DNA of 64,000 nt from Balanoglossus misakiensis (taxonomy: Eukaryota; Hemichordata), in assembly GCA_040954595.2 (NCBI GenBank), contig CM082580.2, positions 9,734,001-9,798,000 on the forward strand. Direction: 5' to 3'. Below are positions 39,233-49,456 of this stretch, piece after piece. The stretch's first letter is position 1. Each line of letters starts with the position of its first letter. The notes beneath the pieces were generated by a model. That model did not search any database. It was not told the origin of the DNA and was given only the letters and a program-made list of their open reading frames with translations. The position numbers and the translations under genes are program-made.

Positions 39233-39941
39233 GCTCGAAACGTGAGGAATCTGTATATTGGGTACACTCGACGAGAAACTCGCACTGGTTACAAGAGCCC
39301 GGCTTTCCTTATTTATCGCCAGGCGCCCTGATAACAACTTAACTGTTGGTGCTCGCGGTCTACACCATGGGATGCGGCTCCTGAAACCACTGCCAAATTA
39401 TCATACCAACCGACAACAAGATGCAAACTACGATCCACTGTAATCACTGGTCCTGAAGGCCGACGACATGTTGGTCCGCCCCCGCGGATGGTTGTCCACG
39501 AAAACAACTTCTGCAACAGACCGACAACTTCAGGCAAACGCCCCCGAGAAATGCACTGTATGACAACACTGCTCCTCGCGTGTGGTTATAAAACAGCGCA
39601 CAAAATTCGCGTTACTATTAAACTCTTTTCAGGCGAAAGCTGTATTTACACGTCCCCCATTCGAAAGTTTTAAAATTTCAGTTCCGAACCTAACAGTCTG
39701 ACACTTCCGATTTCCGCCCTTCAATGTTCACACACACATGTAAATATTGCTGTAATCCAAACTTCACACCGTCCAAGACAGGGGATTCGTTTATTCTCAA
39801 CAAAAACGTAACGTTTTAATTATCTATACCAATCAAAATGGACCTTGTATCTCAAAGTGAGTGCAGCCCATTCCAATATTTTGGAGGTGCGGCAGGTTGG
39901 ATTAACATGTGCAACAACGTGCACAGTACAGTGCCTGGTTA
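39233..39941. other. Region upstream of the RhoGAP start codon
   Basis: It should contain the RhoGAP 5' UTR and promoter on the minus strand. The part 39233-39560 is CpG-rich compared with the introns. A TATAAA on the plus strand at about 39586-39591 faces away from the gene. No exon was assigned. Confidence 0.35.
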
Positions 39942-40787
39942 GGCTGCATTCACAAACACCTCTGGAGGGGGGGGCGGGAGAATTGAGGGGGGGGATTTGA
40001 AAAAATTGAGGGTATGTGAGGGGGGGATTTGAAATAATTTAGGGACTGAAAGGGGGGGACTTGAAAACTTTAACGACTAAATATTTATTTTGAGTCCACA
40101 AATATGCAGTTTCGCGCCCTTTATTTTACAAAATTTTCTCATGTGGGAGGGGGACACCCCCTCCCACACCCACCCCCTCCATTCATCAACACCTTTCAAT
40201 CATTGACTGGTTTATCTAGTGTCCCAGGTCAGGGTACTTGCCCCACCCCTAGCTCTGGACTTATGCGCTGTTTGGGTCTACGCTGCTCTCCGTCCCCCAT
40301 GATAACTTTGAGCGCCGACGGTTAAATTTGTCCTCCCCAACATACCGGTAGTTGAGTTAATTTGCTTTTGCCGGGTTCATTAAAATGCAGCTTTGAGCTC
40401 TGTATTTTAGAAAATTTTCTTACGTGGGAGGGGGACACCCCCTCCCAAACCCACCCCCTTCAATTCTCGGTTTACAAAGTCTCCCAACACAGAATACAAA
40501 TATATGTACTTAAAAAATACAAACAATGTTCAGTTTTAATACCCACTGATGAGGGGAAACATCACATTCAAATTCTTTTCATGGGAGCGCTGTTTTTCTT
40601 TTTACAAGATAGATAGGTGATGTGTTTTGCTCTGTGAAAGACAATGGGGGGGATTTCAAAATTTTGGCAGTTCGGAAGGGGGGGATTTGAAAATATTGGC
40701 AGTTCGGAAGGGGGGCATGTGAAAATTAGCGGTAAAAAAAATTGAATTCTCCCGCCCCCCCCTCCAGAGGTGTTTGTGAATGCAGCC
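39942..40787. mobile_element. PIF/Harbinger-like non-autonomous element, 846 bp
   Basis: The first 43 bases (starting ggctgcattcacaaacacct) are the exact reverse complement of the last 43 bases, and both sides are flanked by TTA (39939-39941, 40788-40790). A 3-bp TWA duplication and GG-starting ends are typical of PIF/Harbinger. The inverted repeat contains G8. Inside, copies of gggggggatttgaaa lie near each end, and an 80-90 bp block occurs twice (about 40104-40192 and 40385-40468), each with its own small inverted repeat gggagggggacaccccctccc-like core. There is no transposase. Identical long ends suggest recent insertion. Confidence 0.75.
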
Positions 40788-41189
40788 TTACCAAGTTATA
40801 TGTACGTTGAACTGGGACAGAAACTCTTTTATCTGAATAAAATATAGAAGATTGTTGTATTTATGAAAACACGAGCTTTGAATTACTCAACATTCATAAC
40901 GTAGAGGCTCAAAAATCGTTGGATGTTGTACTTGTAGTAGTGTACAACTACAACATCAGTTCGTGGTGTTCTTCAGGTTGGGCGTAAAATCGAAACAACT
41001 GGTAGGAATCAATCATCATGTACTATTCTAAGTTGGCAGTACAAAAGCTATCATACATGTGTAGGACTGTCACAATGTCCGCACCGGTCTCTGTGCGTGT
41101 GTGTTTGCACCCTGACCACCGCATGTGAAAAACGCCCCTCTGTGGAGTAAAGTAGTTTATATACTTAGAATTTCGCTTGAACAGTCAGA

Positions 41190-41261
41190 TCCTCGATAGT
41201 ATAGTGGTGAGTATCTCCGCCTGTCACGCGGAAGACCGGGGTTCAATTCCCCGTCGGGGAG
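41190..41261 (+). tRNA. tRNA-Asp (GTC)
   Basis: A complete 72-nt cloverleaf is present. The acceptor stem tcctcga pairs with tcgggga (one T-G pair); the D arm is the usual eukaryotic tRNA-Asp sequence gtatagtggtgagtat; the anticodon stem tccgc/gcgga carries loop ctGTCac with anticodon GTC at 41223-41225; the T arm is cgggg-ttcaatt-ccccg; the discriminator base is G. There is no intron. Internal A box (tagtatagtgg) and B box (ggttcaattcc) are intact, and a T8 terminator follows, so it looks functional. It is the only tRNA gene in the window. Confidence 0.97.
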
Positions 41262-41263
41262 GA

Positions 41264-41271
41264 TTTTTTTT
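41264..41271 (+). terminator. RNA polymerase III terminator of tRNA-Asp
   Basis: A run of eight T begins three bases after the tRNA 3' end. Confidence 0.85.
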
Positions 41272-41868
41272 GTCTTAAACAATAATCGTCTTTTTTCTTC
41301 TTTCCTACTTACATATTGCTTACAGATGAATTTAAAGTTTCTGCTATATTTTTATAACCACATCTCCATTGGTATGTTTGAAAAAATGTAAAGTAATTAT
41401 GGTACATACGATTGATTGGCTGAGACACATATAGAGTCAATGAACAGTGTTTTATTTACAAATGCACATATATACACAAGCTTCCTCATGAATTATGAAA
41501 ATTATACATCAATAAACTGTTACAATGGCGAAACTATAAGTTGCAAGGTGTGGCAAAGAAACTATGGAAATAATGCAAAACAGTTACTTTGTGGCATGAC
41601 ATGATCTTTGGCAAACCTCTTGCAAGAACCAAAACGAACAAAATATATTAAATGGCAGAACCCTACTATTACGTACACTGAACTAACAAAACCATGCAAC
41701 ATGCAGAATGTACTATTATGTAGATATGAAATATATAATTTTTGACATAATGATGTAAATGCCATCATGTGATTTCCCTGGTCAGCCATATTTGAATTTT
41801 GTGTACATCTACATTGAAATCAGGATTATTTAATGATTTCTTGGTAAAAAAATTCACAATATTCAGTG
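41272..41868. other. Spacer between tRNA-Asp and the first penta-EF-hand gene
   Basis: A/T-rich non-coding DNA. It probably carries the 3' UTR of the minus-strand gene to its right; AATAAA read on the minus strand occurs at 41456-41451 and another overlaps the stop codon (41874-41869). Confidence 0.4.
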
Positions 41869-41872
41869 TTTA

Positions 41873-43933
41873 TTACAAACACAGTGTACACCTGAGGAAC
41901 TGAAATAGAAGAGAAAGACAAAGTGAGATTTGATTATATGTATTTGCTTCTGTGTTTCTGTAGAATCATTCACGGTACACGAAGTTATCATCATTGCATT
42001 TGCCTCATTAAAATAATTAAATGTTTCACATAACCAGATATACTCTCCTTTACTACAACCCACTCCCTGTTATGAGTTCATTCAAAACTTTCTTTGGTTG
42101 GAACTGTTGATATAAATGGCATATCAAAGAGTTCGTGTAAACAAAAGAAATATCAGTTTGAATCTATAGAGGGCGGTACTTACATCATCATATTGAAATG
42201 TGGCTGTCCCATTCTTCATTTGATCTCTTCGTTGAAATGCATCTGTAAATTCAGGTATTAAACGAAAAAAATCATTGAACATGAATTACATGATATATTC
42301 AAAAATACACACAGAGAACATCATAATTCTGCATCATAATTCTGTCTAAAAAGCATACATACCTGAGAGAGCTCGGAGTCGTACACACAAGGCAACAAAA
42401 TCATCAAATGTGATGTGGCCACCAGCTTTGGCATATCTTTTTAACAGAACGTGGAATGCCTGTGGACTGAGATTGTAACCTGGAGATAAAAATGTAAATG
42501 CAGCTTTCAAACCCATTTGTAACATATTAAACATAGTGCAGTACTGAACCATTTCCTTGTTAGTAAAGGGTTTCTAATAAAATCTGCGTGAAATACAATG
42601 ACATTAAAAGTTGGTAGGAATACACCAATTCTGCTCCTTACCGAAGCTTCTGACAACAGCCGCCAACTCATTGGCGTCCATCGTTCCGGATCTGTCCCTG
42701 TCAAAGTTGACAAAAGTCTGCTTCCATTGACTCAAACATGCCCATAATTCCTTGAATTCGTTGAATCCCATTTTACCAGTGAAATCACGCTGGATAACAA
42801 GAGTTAAGGAATACTAGCAAAATAGTCAGTAATGGAGTTAATCTCCCTCTTCATATTTATACATCTGTACATATGGTACTTCTCAGTTTTCTGTCACTAA
42901 CCACACCATACCAATATACTTTACCAGTACTCTGTGCATAACATACTTATCACTGTCAGCCAATAAAGGATACATCCAACATGGTTATCATAACACGGCA
43001 CGTTTCTAAACTGAACGCTATACAGAAAAGAAACCATAGTAATGAATAGATTAATAGACTCCATTCAAAGAGACAGAACACTTTATAATTTAATCAGTTT
43101 AACCCTTTCCACTACCAGTGATCAGTGCTTTTGCAGCAATACCATGAAAATGAATATAGTTCAGTTACTACTTTGAGGCAAAATTATAATACTTACGAGC
43201 AAAACTACCGTGGAAATTGGCTCTTGTTAGACAGGCTTGCAGTTCAGTGGCTTCAAGTTGCCGATCCTGTGATCAAAGGTCATACAACAGCACATAAAGC
43301 AATGCTTATACCTTGAATAATCTTCTTCTTTTTCGATCATCATGAAATACTCAGCTTGTCAAAACATCCCACAGGGTGAAAAGCGAAGTTTGACGCGCTA
43401 ATAATGTGATCTTAGTAATGATACCATTAGTCTACTTTAATATAAATTTTAAATGGTCCATTAAGCTTAAATTGTTGCACATTTGTGGGTACAAATTATG
43501 CACAATGTTGCAATAGTACAAAGCGCCTAACTCAAACAGTTGGTTCAATGGGAGATACACTCACCGGTCCAGCTACGGATGAGAAATAATTCCACAGTGG
43601 ATCTACATTTCCTTGGTACTGGGGGTACTGAGGGTAGTTTATAAACTGTGAATAATAAGATTTTCAAACATACTGTTTTTATTGATTGTGTTGCGAACGA
43701 GTTCCTAGATTCTGTCGTCAGTGTAAATGAACCGGGTGACTTGCATAGCAACAAGGCATCTACGCTATGCGAAACGGACATTCGTACCGCGACAGTCATT
43801 ACACAGTATTGCGGAGCAAGATCGCAACTTGAGAGACAGCTAAGACATTGTCCAGACCACTATCTGATGCGATTCTCGCATCAAAATCGATAATTTATAC
43901 TCGTTTTACCTGAATGTTCACGTGCGTCGCCAT
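41873..43933 (-). CDS. Penta-EF-hand protein A, sorcin/grancalcin-like, 189 aa
   Basis: This is a cytosolic calcium sensor that should dimerise through its fifth EF hand and bind membranes or partners on calcium binding. Exons 5' to 3': 43933-43910, 43645-43565, 43266-43197, 43017-42974, 42789-42642, 42479-42363, 42242-42184, 41899-41873; they total 570 nt in one frame. The short N-terminus (MATHVNIQFINYPQYPQYQG) is Tyr/Pro/Gln-rich. EF2 (DRDFTGKMGFNE) and EF3 (DRDRSGTMDANE) are canonical 12-residue loops. EF1 (GPDRQLEATEL) has lost the glycine and an aspartate of the family's DGQID pattern, so calcium binding there is doubtful. EF4 and EF5 are non-canonical, as usual. The end FLRCTLCL corresponds to sorcin's C-terminus. 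It is paralogous to the gene at 46997-45004 with the same intron plan, apart from one extra N-terminal intron. Confidence 0.9.
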
Positions 43934-45003
43934 AGTTGTTATTGTTGTTAAAATAGTCAATGGTGATCCAGAGGTCTGACACGTTTGAATAGCGCCCTCA
44001 AGAAGGCGACGAACAGAAGATCATATCGAAAGAAAATACTTTAGTAAGTTGAAAGGAAAGAGACTTTAATTGGCTTTCATTTAATTCATGATTCCATTAC
44101 AAGTGAATATGATAATTTAGTGATCCATAGTGATGTGCAGCTTGTTAATTTGGCAGTTAAAGTACTCTAAGTCAAATCTTAATCATTTGTAAAATTGCAC
44201 CTTAATATTCAACTAACTAGTAGGGTGAGAAACATATAGAATTAGTGATATCAAACTGAATTGTTAATATTAAAAACTGTCAAGAAATTAAGAGTGGTGT
44301 ATTTTCTAAATGTAAAAGACAAGCAAAGTTATTGTGGACAGTATAAAAACTTAACACTATAAAGTCGACTTTGTGTTTGTGACATCATTTCTCTTCCTTG
44401 AAGCGAGCAGTCCCAGTAATGCTAACTTTGGACAATTTTTACCTACGAAAATTGTCAGTTTTTTCCATACATTCATGGTTGAATGTTGTTCAATGAAGAA
44501 CTAAGTGTACTGCTGTAGAGACATACAAGTTTTAAATATTGACCAACCCAACCCAAACGCTGTACCATATTTGAGTATTTTTTTTATCAATGCAACGCCA
44601 ATATGTACAGAATTTTCATTATGCTACAAAACAGACTTGTGTCTGTCCTAGTAGTGAAAGACATGCAAGAAGGCACTTGAAAAATATTAACCTCAACCTA
44701 AAATAGTCAGCCTTTTAAGAGCCATACACCAAGTACAAATGTACAAACATTGACAAAATAATACTCTGAGTAACTAGGAAAACTACTTGAGTTGCAGAAA
44801 GAAAATACGGCAGTACCAATTTGGTTTTGTAGCTAAAACTCTTCTTTTTGAAATGACAAATCTAAGACCGATGTATGGATATAAATGTACTAATAAAGTA
44901 AGAAAAGCATGCAAAATAAATGTGAAGAAACAGTTTGAAGTGCGCTTGATCGTAGAATCCTACACTGATGAAAGGGTCACCTCTGTACACGGGTGTACTG
45001 TTC
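43934..45003. other. Spacer between the two penta-EF-hand genes
   Basis: About 1.07 kb, A/T-rich. It must contain the promoter of gene A and the 3' end of gene B. No clear AATAAA on the minus strand was found next to the gene B stop. Confidence 0.4.
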
Positions 45004-46997
45004 TTACAAATACATGGAGACTTGTATGAACTGTAATACAAAAAAGACAAAAGAGAGAGAGAGTGTTTGAGAACTGTACTGAAATCTTCGCCCCAGCTAT
45101 ACACCATCCTGAGCCAGTACTTGGACAAAAGAATGTGGAACATTTTACCTGTAGAGGGCAGTATACTTACGTCATCGTATTGGAAATTGGCTGTTCCTGC
45201 GTGTGTAACATCTCTCCTGCGGAATTGATCTATGAGAAAAAAAAATGTATTCAAATATAGGATGAGAATAGTGGTGATGGACATGAAAGATGTACATGTA
45301 TCAGTGTTGAATTTTAATGGGCTTCTCGTGTTTGAAAACTTTCAGTGGGCGGACATTCTTTCCAGTGTCAGAATGAAGGCGGGGCTTTACCTGTCAAGCC
45401 TCTCAGACGAACACATAATGCCACAAAATCATCAAAGCAGATCCGGTCATTGATGGAGTACCTCTTCATCAAAATACCCACAGCATTTGGACTCAGATTA
45501 TATCCTGCAAAAAAATTAAAAACCCACATAAATAAATCATAATAGTTTGACTTAATTGACTGTTGTTGATAGAAGGCCAGAACCCTGGCATAACTGACCA
45601 GATTTCGCCAGGCATTTTTACCTAAGTTCCTTTTCTCCAGGCATTTTTTTTTACCTTGGTTCCATTTGGAATACCAATGCAGTCACGTTACAGTGCAGTA
45701 TTCTGGTTTTCTGACCTGGGGATGAGATATGCTGCGTATATGCTGCGTCCTATCATTACTTACCAAATGCCACCAAAGCTTGGTGAAGTTCATGTCCTTC
45801 CACAGTACCCGATCTGTCCCTGTCATATTGCATAAATGTGGTCTTCCATTGGTTCAAAGCTGCCCAGAGTTCTTTGAACTCATTGAATCCCATTTTGCCG
45901 CTGTAATCGCGCTGTATGCATTTGTTAAGTTATATACCCACTTCTAAAGTTAACATGGTGCAGATTCAGTTCACACTTGGAAAACAAGGTGCAAAGAGTC
46001 AACAAACGGTTATGATTGATAACTTATGCTTGACATTCTCTGTCAGCCAATTAAAAGGATACGTCCAGCATGCTGATCATGATACGACAGGTTTCCAGGT
46101 TGAAAGCTATGGTGCAAACAAAAAGATTATTGTCATGGTACCAGGTCAACAAGGGGATATATCCCATACTAGTATCTATCATTTATAGCTGTGCAACAGT
46201 CATATACACAAAATCAGCCGGAACTTTGCAAATGCCATTTTGTACTGGCATACAGTTTTCACACATACACTTTAAGAGAAAAAAAATCTCGCCAGAAATC
46301 GCCCACACATAAGAGGAAATTGACTGAGCAAAGTTCCTTGAATGGCATTTTGCTCAGGTAATTTCTCTTCTGTGCATTTACCCCACAATACCAGGCAAGA
46401 GTACTTACGCTGGTAGCTTCCACTAATTCCAGAAGTTGTGAGGCATTGCTGCAGTTCCTTAGCATCAATCTGACCATCCTGTGTGGAAAAAAAACATCAC
46501 TTTAGAGTCGCCATGGTAACAGAAAATCGGAAGCACATTAAGCCAGCCTGTCAAATAATCTATCAATATAAAGTGTAAAACAACCAAAATAATGCAAAAA
46601 GCTTAGCATATTGTCCCTTTAAAAGTTAAGGTTGTGAATATCTACATCACACTGAAAACCACATTTGAATCACGGTAGGAGCGAAATGTACCAAATATTA
46701 TTGACATGATCAACCTTAGCCTTGACAAGATCAGATCGGTCCTAGTGACAAGTCTAACCCCGTGTTCTGGAGCCCGAGGTCACAGTCCCTCTATCACCAG
46801 ATAGAGGGACTGTTGTCCAGGTCAACCCTTCTCTAGGCGAAACACTTTCTCGGACGTACGATAAATGAAAATTGTATTATTCTACTTACAGCTCCGGCAA
46901 CGGTTGAAAAATAAGGCCACAGTGGATCAACTGCTGGAGGAGCACCCGGGTACATTCCTGGTTGTCCAGGGTATCCGACTTGACCAGGATATGCCAT
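45004..46997 (-). CDS. Penta-EF-hand protein B, sorcin/grancalcin-like, 189 aa
   Basis: Exons 5' to 3': 46997-46890, 46478-46409, 46106-46063, 45911-45764, 45504-45391, 45229-45171, 45030-45004; they total 570 nt in one frame. The N-terminus MAYPGQVGYPGQPGMYPGAP is the Gly/Pro/Tyr-rich tail that sorcin and grancalcin use for membrane and annexin contacts. EF1 (ADGQIDAKEL), EF2 (DRDYSGKMGFNE) and EF3 (DRDRSGTVEGHE) keep all acidic ligands. EF4 and EF5 (YSINDRICFDDF, VTHAGTANFQYDDF) are non-canonical. The end FIQVSMYL matches the position of sorcin FIQCVMSV. It is closer to the vertebrate proteins than its neighbour A and probably kept the ancestral role in calcium-dependent regulation of membrane channels or vesicles. 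It cannot be assigned to SRI rather than GCA, which arose by later duplication. A triple hormone-receptor half-site lies just upstream. Confidence 0.92.
46782..46813. repeat. Perfect 13-bp hairpin in intron 1 of gene B
   Basis: acagtccctctat (46782-46794) and its reverse complement (46801-46813) flank a 6-base loop. It lies 76 bases downstream of the exon 1 donor. Confidence 0.8.
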
Positions 46998-47078
46998 TAT
47001 TTCTGTTGCAAAATTTTGTTTGATGATGTACTTTATCTGACGACGAGTTGTACCACCCTGCACTTCCTATTTCCCCAA

Positions 47079-47098
47079 TGACCTTTGACCTAAGGTCA
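47079..47098. promoter_or_regulatory. Triple nuclear-receptor half-site upstream of penta-EF-hand gene B
   Basis: TGACCT-T-TGACCT-A-AGGTCA is a perfect DR1 followed by an inverted half-site with 1-base spacing. It lies 82 bases upstream of the gene B start codon, where a proximal promoter is expected. HNF4, COUP-TF and RXR-type receptors bind DR1; which one acts here is unknown. Confidence 0.5.
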
Positions 47099-48000
47099 TT
47101 GATTCATGCTAGTGCGCCCTCACCGAGTCACAAGACAAAAAAACAAACTTACAGCCATCCCCACAACTGTCCCTGAAAAAGGGACGTCGACAGTTACTGA
47201 AAATTGTTCTCACTCTACACCCCATATCATGCTAAAATACCTAGTATTTTGCCTGGACTTGACTGTATACCTTTAAGAAGGCAGCCACCCCAAGAACCCC
47301 GGGCCAAGAACGTCCATCATCCATCGATCAAACACCAACTCTATCAAACATGGTCACAAAGAAAACTGAATAATGACTTCATATAAAATTTACAACATTT
47401 ATTGCAGTTGAAAGGTTTACATATTCTTACAAAGGAGCAAAAAAAATTCTGCACATAATACATAAAATATTAAAGGAAATGAGACTATTGTCAGAATAAT
47501 ACTTAGATGTGTCTTTGGCTTGTACATAGTTATTCTTATATACACAGGTACATCATATGTCAGAATAATGGTCATATGTTTAGAGCTTGAACACGCAAAG
47601 ACAGAGCCTTGGGTTAACTGCTAAAGTCATCATCTGTATTTTGATGAATGTTCAAGAAAATCACTTATGTTTAAAATGAGACCAAGTACATACATGGAAA
47701 ATGCAAATATTTGGGAGTGAGATTTGACAAAAAGAAAAAAACATCGGGAGAAAGAAATCTTTGGGTGTACATGTCAGTTTACACTTTGTAATATTAACTG
47801 GAAATAATACCATAATATGCACGTATCATAAAATATTAAGCTGCCCTGATGTGTCTGTACACATCATTTCCGCATAATTTTGTTCTCTTACAGTGTTAAT
47901 AGTCTCTAAGCAAAGTATTTCTAACTTGAAGGCCATATTGTTTTTTGAAGATTACAATTGTAACAGCATTGCCTCCTTGGATTTCAACACCTCACTAATA

Positions 48001-48082
48001 CCTTTCACCATAATGGTTTGGTCCAAATCCACTGTTCTCTGGCAATGCTGGACCTCTACAATAGGGGGTTAATCGTGAAAGG
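48001..48082 (+). mobile_element. piggyBac-like MITE copy
   Basis: The left end cctttcaccataatggtttg and the right end gtgaaagg are imperfect inverted repeats, with the shared interior ggtccaaatccactgttct and tggacctctacaatagggg. The flanks (aata / attaa) look like decayed TTAA. Confidence 0.5.
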
Positions 48083-48663
48083 ATTAAATCTCAAAGGCAG
48101 ACCAGCGGAAGTTTACTTTTATTTTCGAATAAGACATGATTATTTGCTGGTGAATATTGCAAAATATGCCTTTTTGTTACTAATTGTGTTTGATGACGCT
48201 ATAAATGTCTTAAAGCGAAACTCCAAGAATCAACATGTTTTCTGAAAGGAGCTCTTGATGCTGATAAAAAAATTGTATCACAATAAACGGCAAATCAGTC
48301 AGATAATAGAAAAGGTGGGAATACTTTGAACTGAAAGCTGATAGGTGAGGCACACTTTAATAATATATATCCAACCTACAGCGATATGTGTCAAAACTTG
48401 CTCAGCACTTTGACTTCACACTTTAACATGAAATTGTAGAAACTACAGACATTATTGACAAAAGGCAACACAAAATATGGAAGATAGATTCCATAAACAC
48501 AGATCAAAATTGTATCTTTCAAACCCTGGATAATCAGGACAAATTCCAGAAGATTTCTCGTATTAAAGAGAAATGATGTTGAACTCAAAATTCAAACACA
48601 AAGACAGAACAATTATTTGTTTATATCGTCAAAATGTAAGCTGATTTATGCCGTCCTTCTTAA

Positions 48664-48749
48664 CCCCTTGCACCACCATGGTTTGGTCCATTGCCATTGG
48701 TTTTGATAAAGTAGCTGGACCTTCACAATCAGACATGGGGGTGGAAGGG
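48664..48749 (+). mobile_element. piggyBac-like MITE, best copy, TTAA on both sides
   Basis: TTAA (48660-48663), then ccccttgcaccaccatgg at the left end; the right end gggggtggaaggg is followed by TTAA (48750-48753). The ends pair over about 14 bases. A TTAA duplication with C-run termini is the piggyBac pattern. At 86 bp it has no coding capacity. Confidence 0.6.
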
Positions 48750-49416
48750 TTAAGAGAGATGCAGCCTGGTAAATCGCTGGGCTTCCCTGTGTCATGTAGA
48801 CTGACCCAGGACATGAGATTAAACTGGCTCATACCATATATTCAGAGAAAACCAACGACAGACAGGTCAGCCTCATAAGGTTATCAACTTCCGACTATTA
48901 AAAGCGTGAACATAAATCATGGTACAAATATCCCTTTCTGATGAAAAATAACCAGAAATGCCAGTTTATGTACACGATGAATGAAATGTTTCCTCTTGTG
49001 CTCTATTGGAATAATATATACGGCAGAAACCATACCCAGAAAAGTAGGCAGCAAGTAAGGCTTTCCAAGACTGTTTTAAATTGCTAATAATATACAGTGT
49101 GTTGCAGTTTTAAACAGAGAAAAAAAAACTTTGGTGAGTTTTGGGGAGCGTTCTAGCCTTTCCCTCATTTGTTTCGATAATTACTGACTCTAACGTATTT
49201 TTGTCAAGATAAAAATGACGACATGGTATTACCGATTCTGTTGCACACGATTTTGCCCCCACAACTCTATGTACATTCTACATCTTTCTCGCAGAATGAA
49301 TGCGGGGTGGCAAGGTGGTCTAGTTTTTAAAAAAAAATTAAAGTAAAAGCGGTTAATTACTTTTCAGTCTTAAATTAAGTTACTGGGTCTCTATTGACAG
49401 TGTGTCCATGGCTGTT

Positions 49417-49454
49417 TCACTCATTCATTCATTCAGTCACTCACTCACTCACTC
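49417..49454. repeat. ATTC/ACTC microsatellite touching the DNAJ stop codon
   Basis: About eight 4-base units (tcattcattcattcag, tcactcactcactcactc) lie directly 3' of the DNAJ stop codon (49459-49457 on the minus strand). Length changes would alter only the 3' UTR. Confidence 0.75.
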
Positions 49455-49456
49455 GT

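Larger units (their letters stand above)
47110..49416. other. Region between penta-EF-hand gene B and the DNAJ gene
   Basis: It is A/T-rich and without recognised exons. It holds two piggyBac-like MITE copies (48001-48082, 48664-48749). AATAAA on the minus strand at about 47402-47397 could end a long 3' UTR of the DNAJ gene. Confidence 0.4.

Noticed and set aside
39286-39337. Upstream in-frame ATG at 39337 as the RhoGAP start
   Set aside because: The added 35 residues show no conserved features, and family members begin a few residues before the SH3 domain, as MADDGK does.
42974-43017. Alternative acceptors cgttcag and tttag for exon 4 of penta-EF-hand gene A
   Set aside because: Both break the frame or lose the conserved PFxLETCR start; the acceptor tatag at 43018 restores it and matches gene B.
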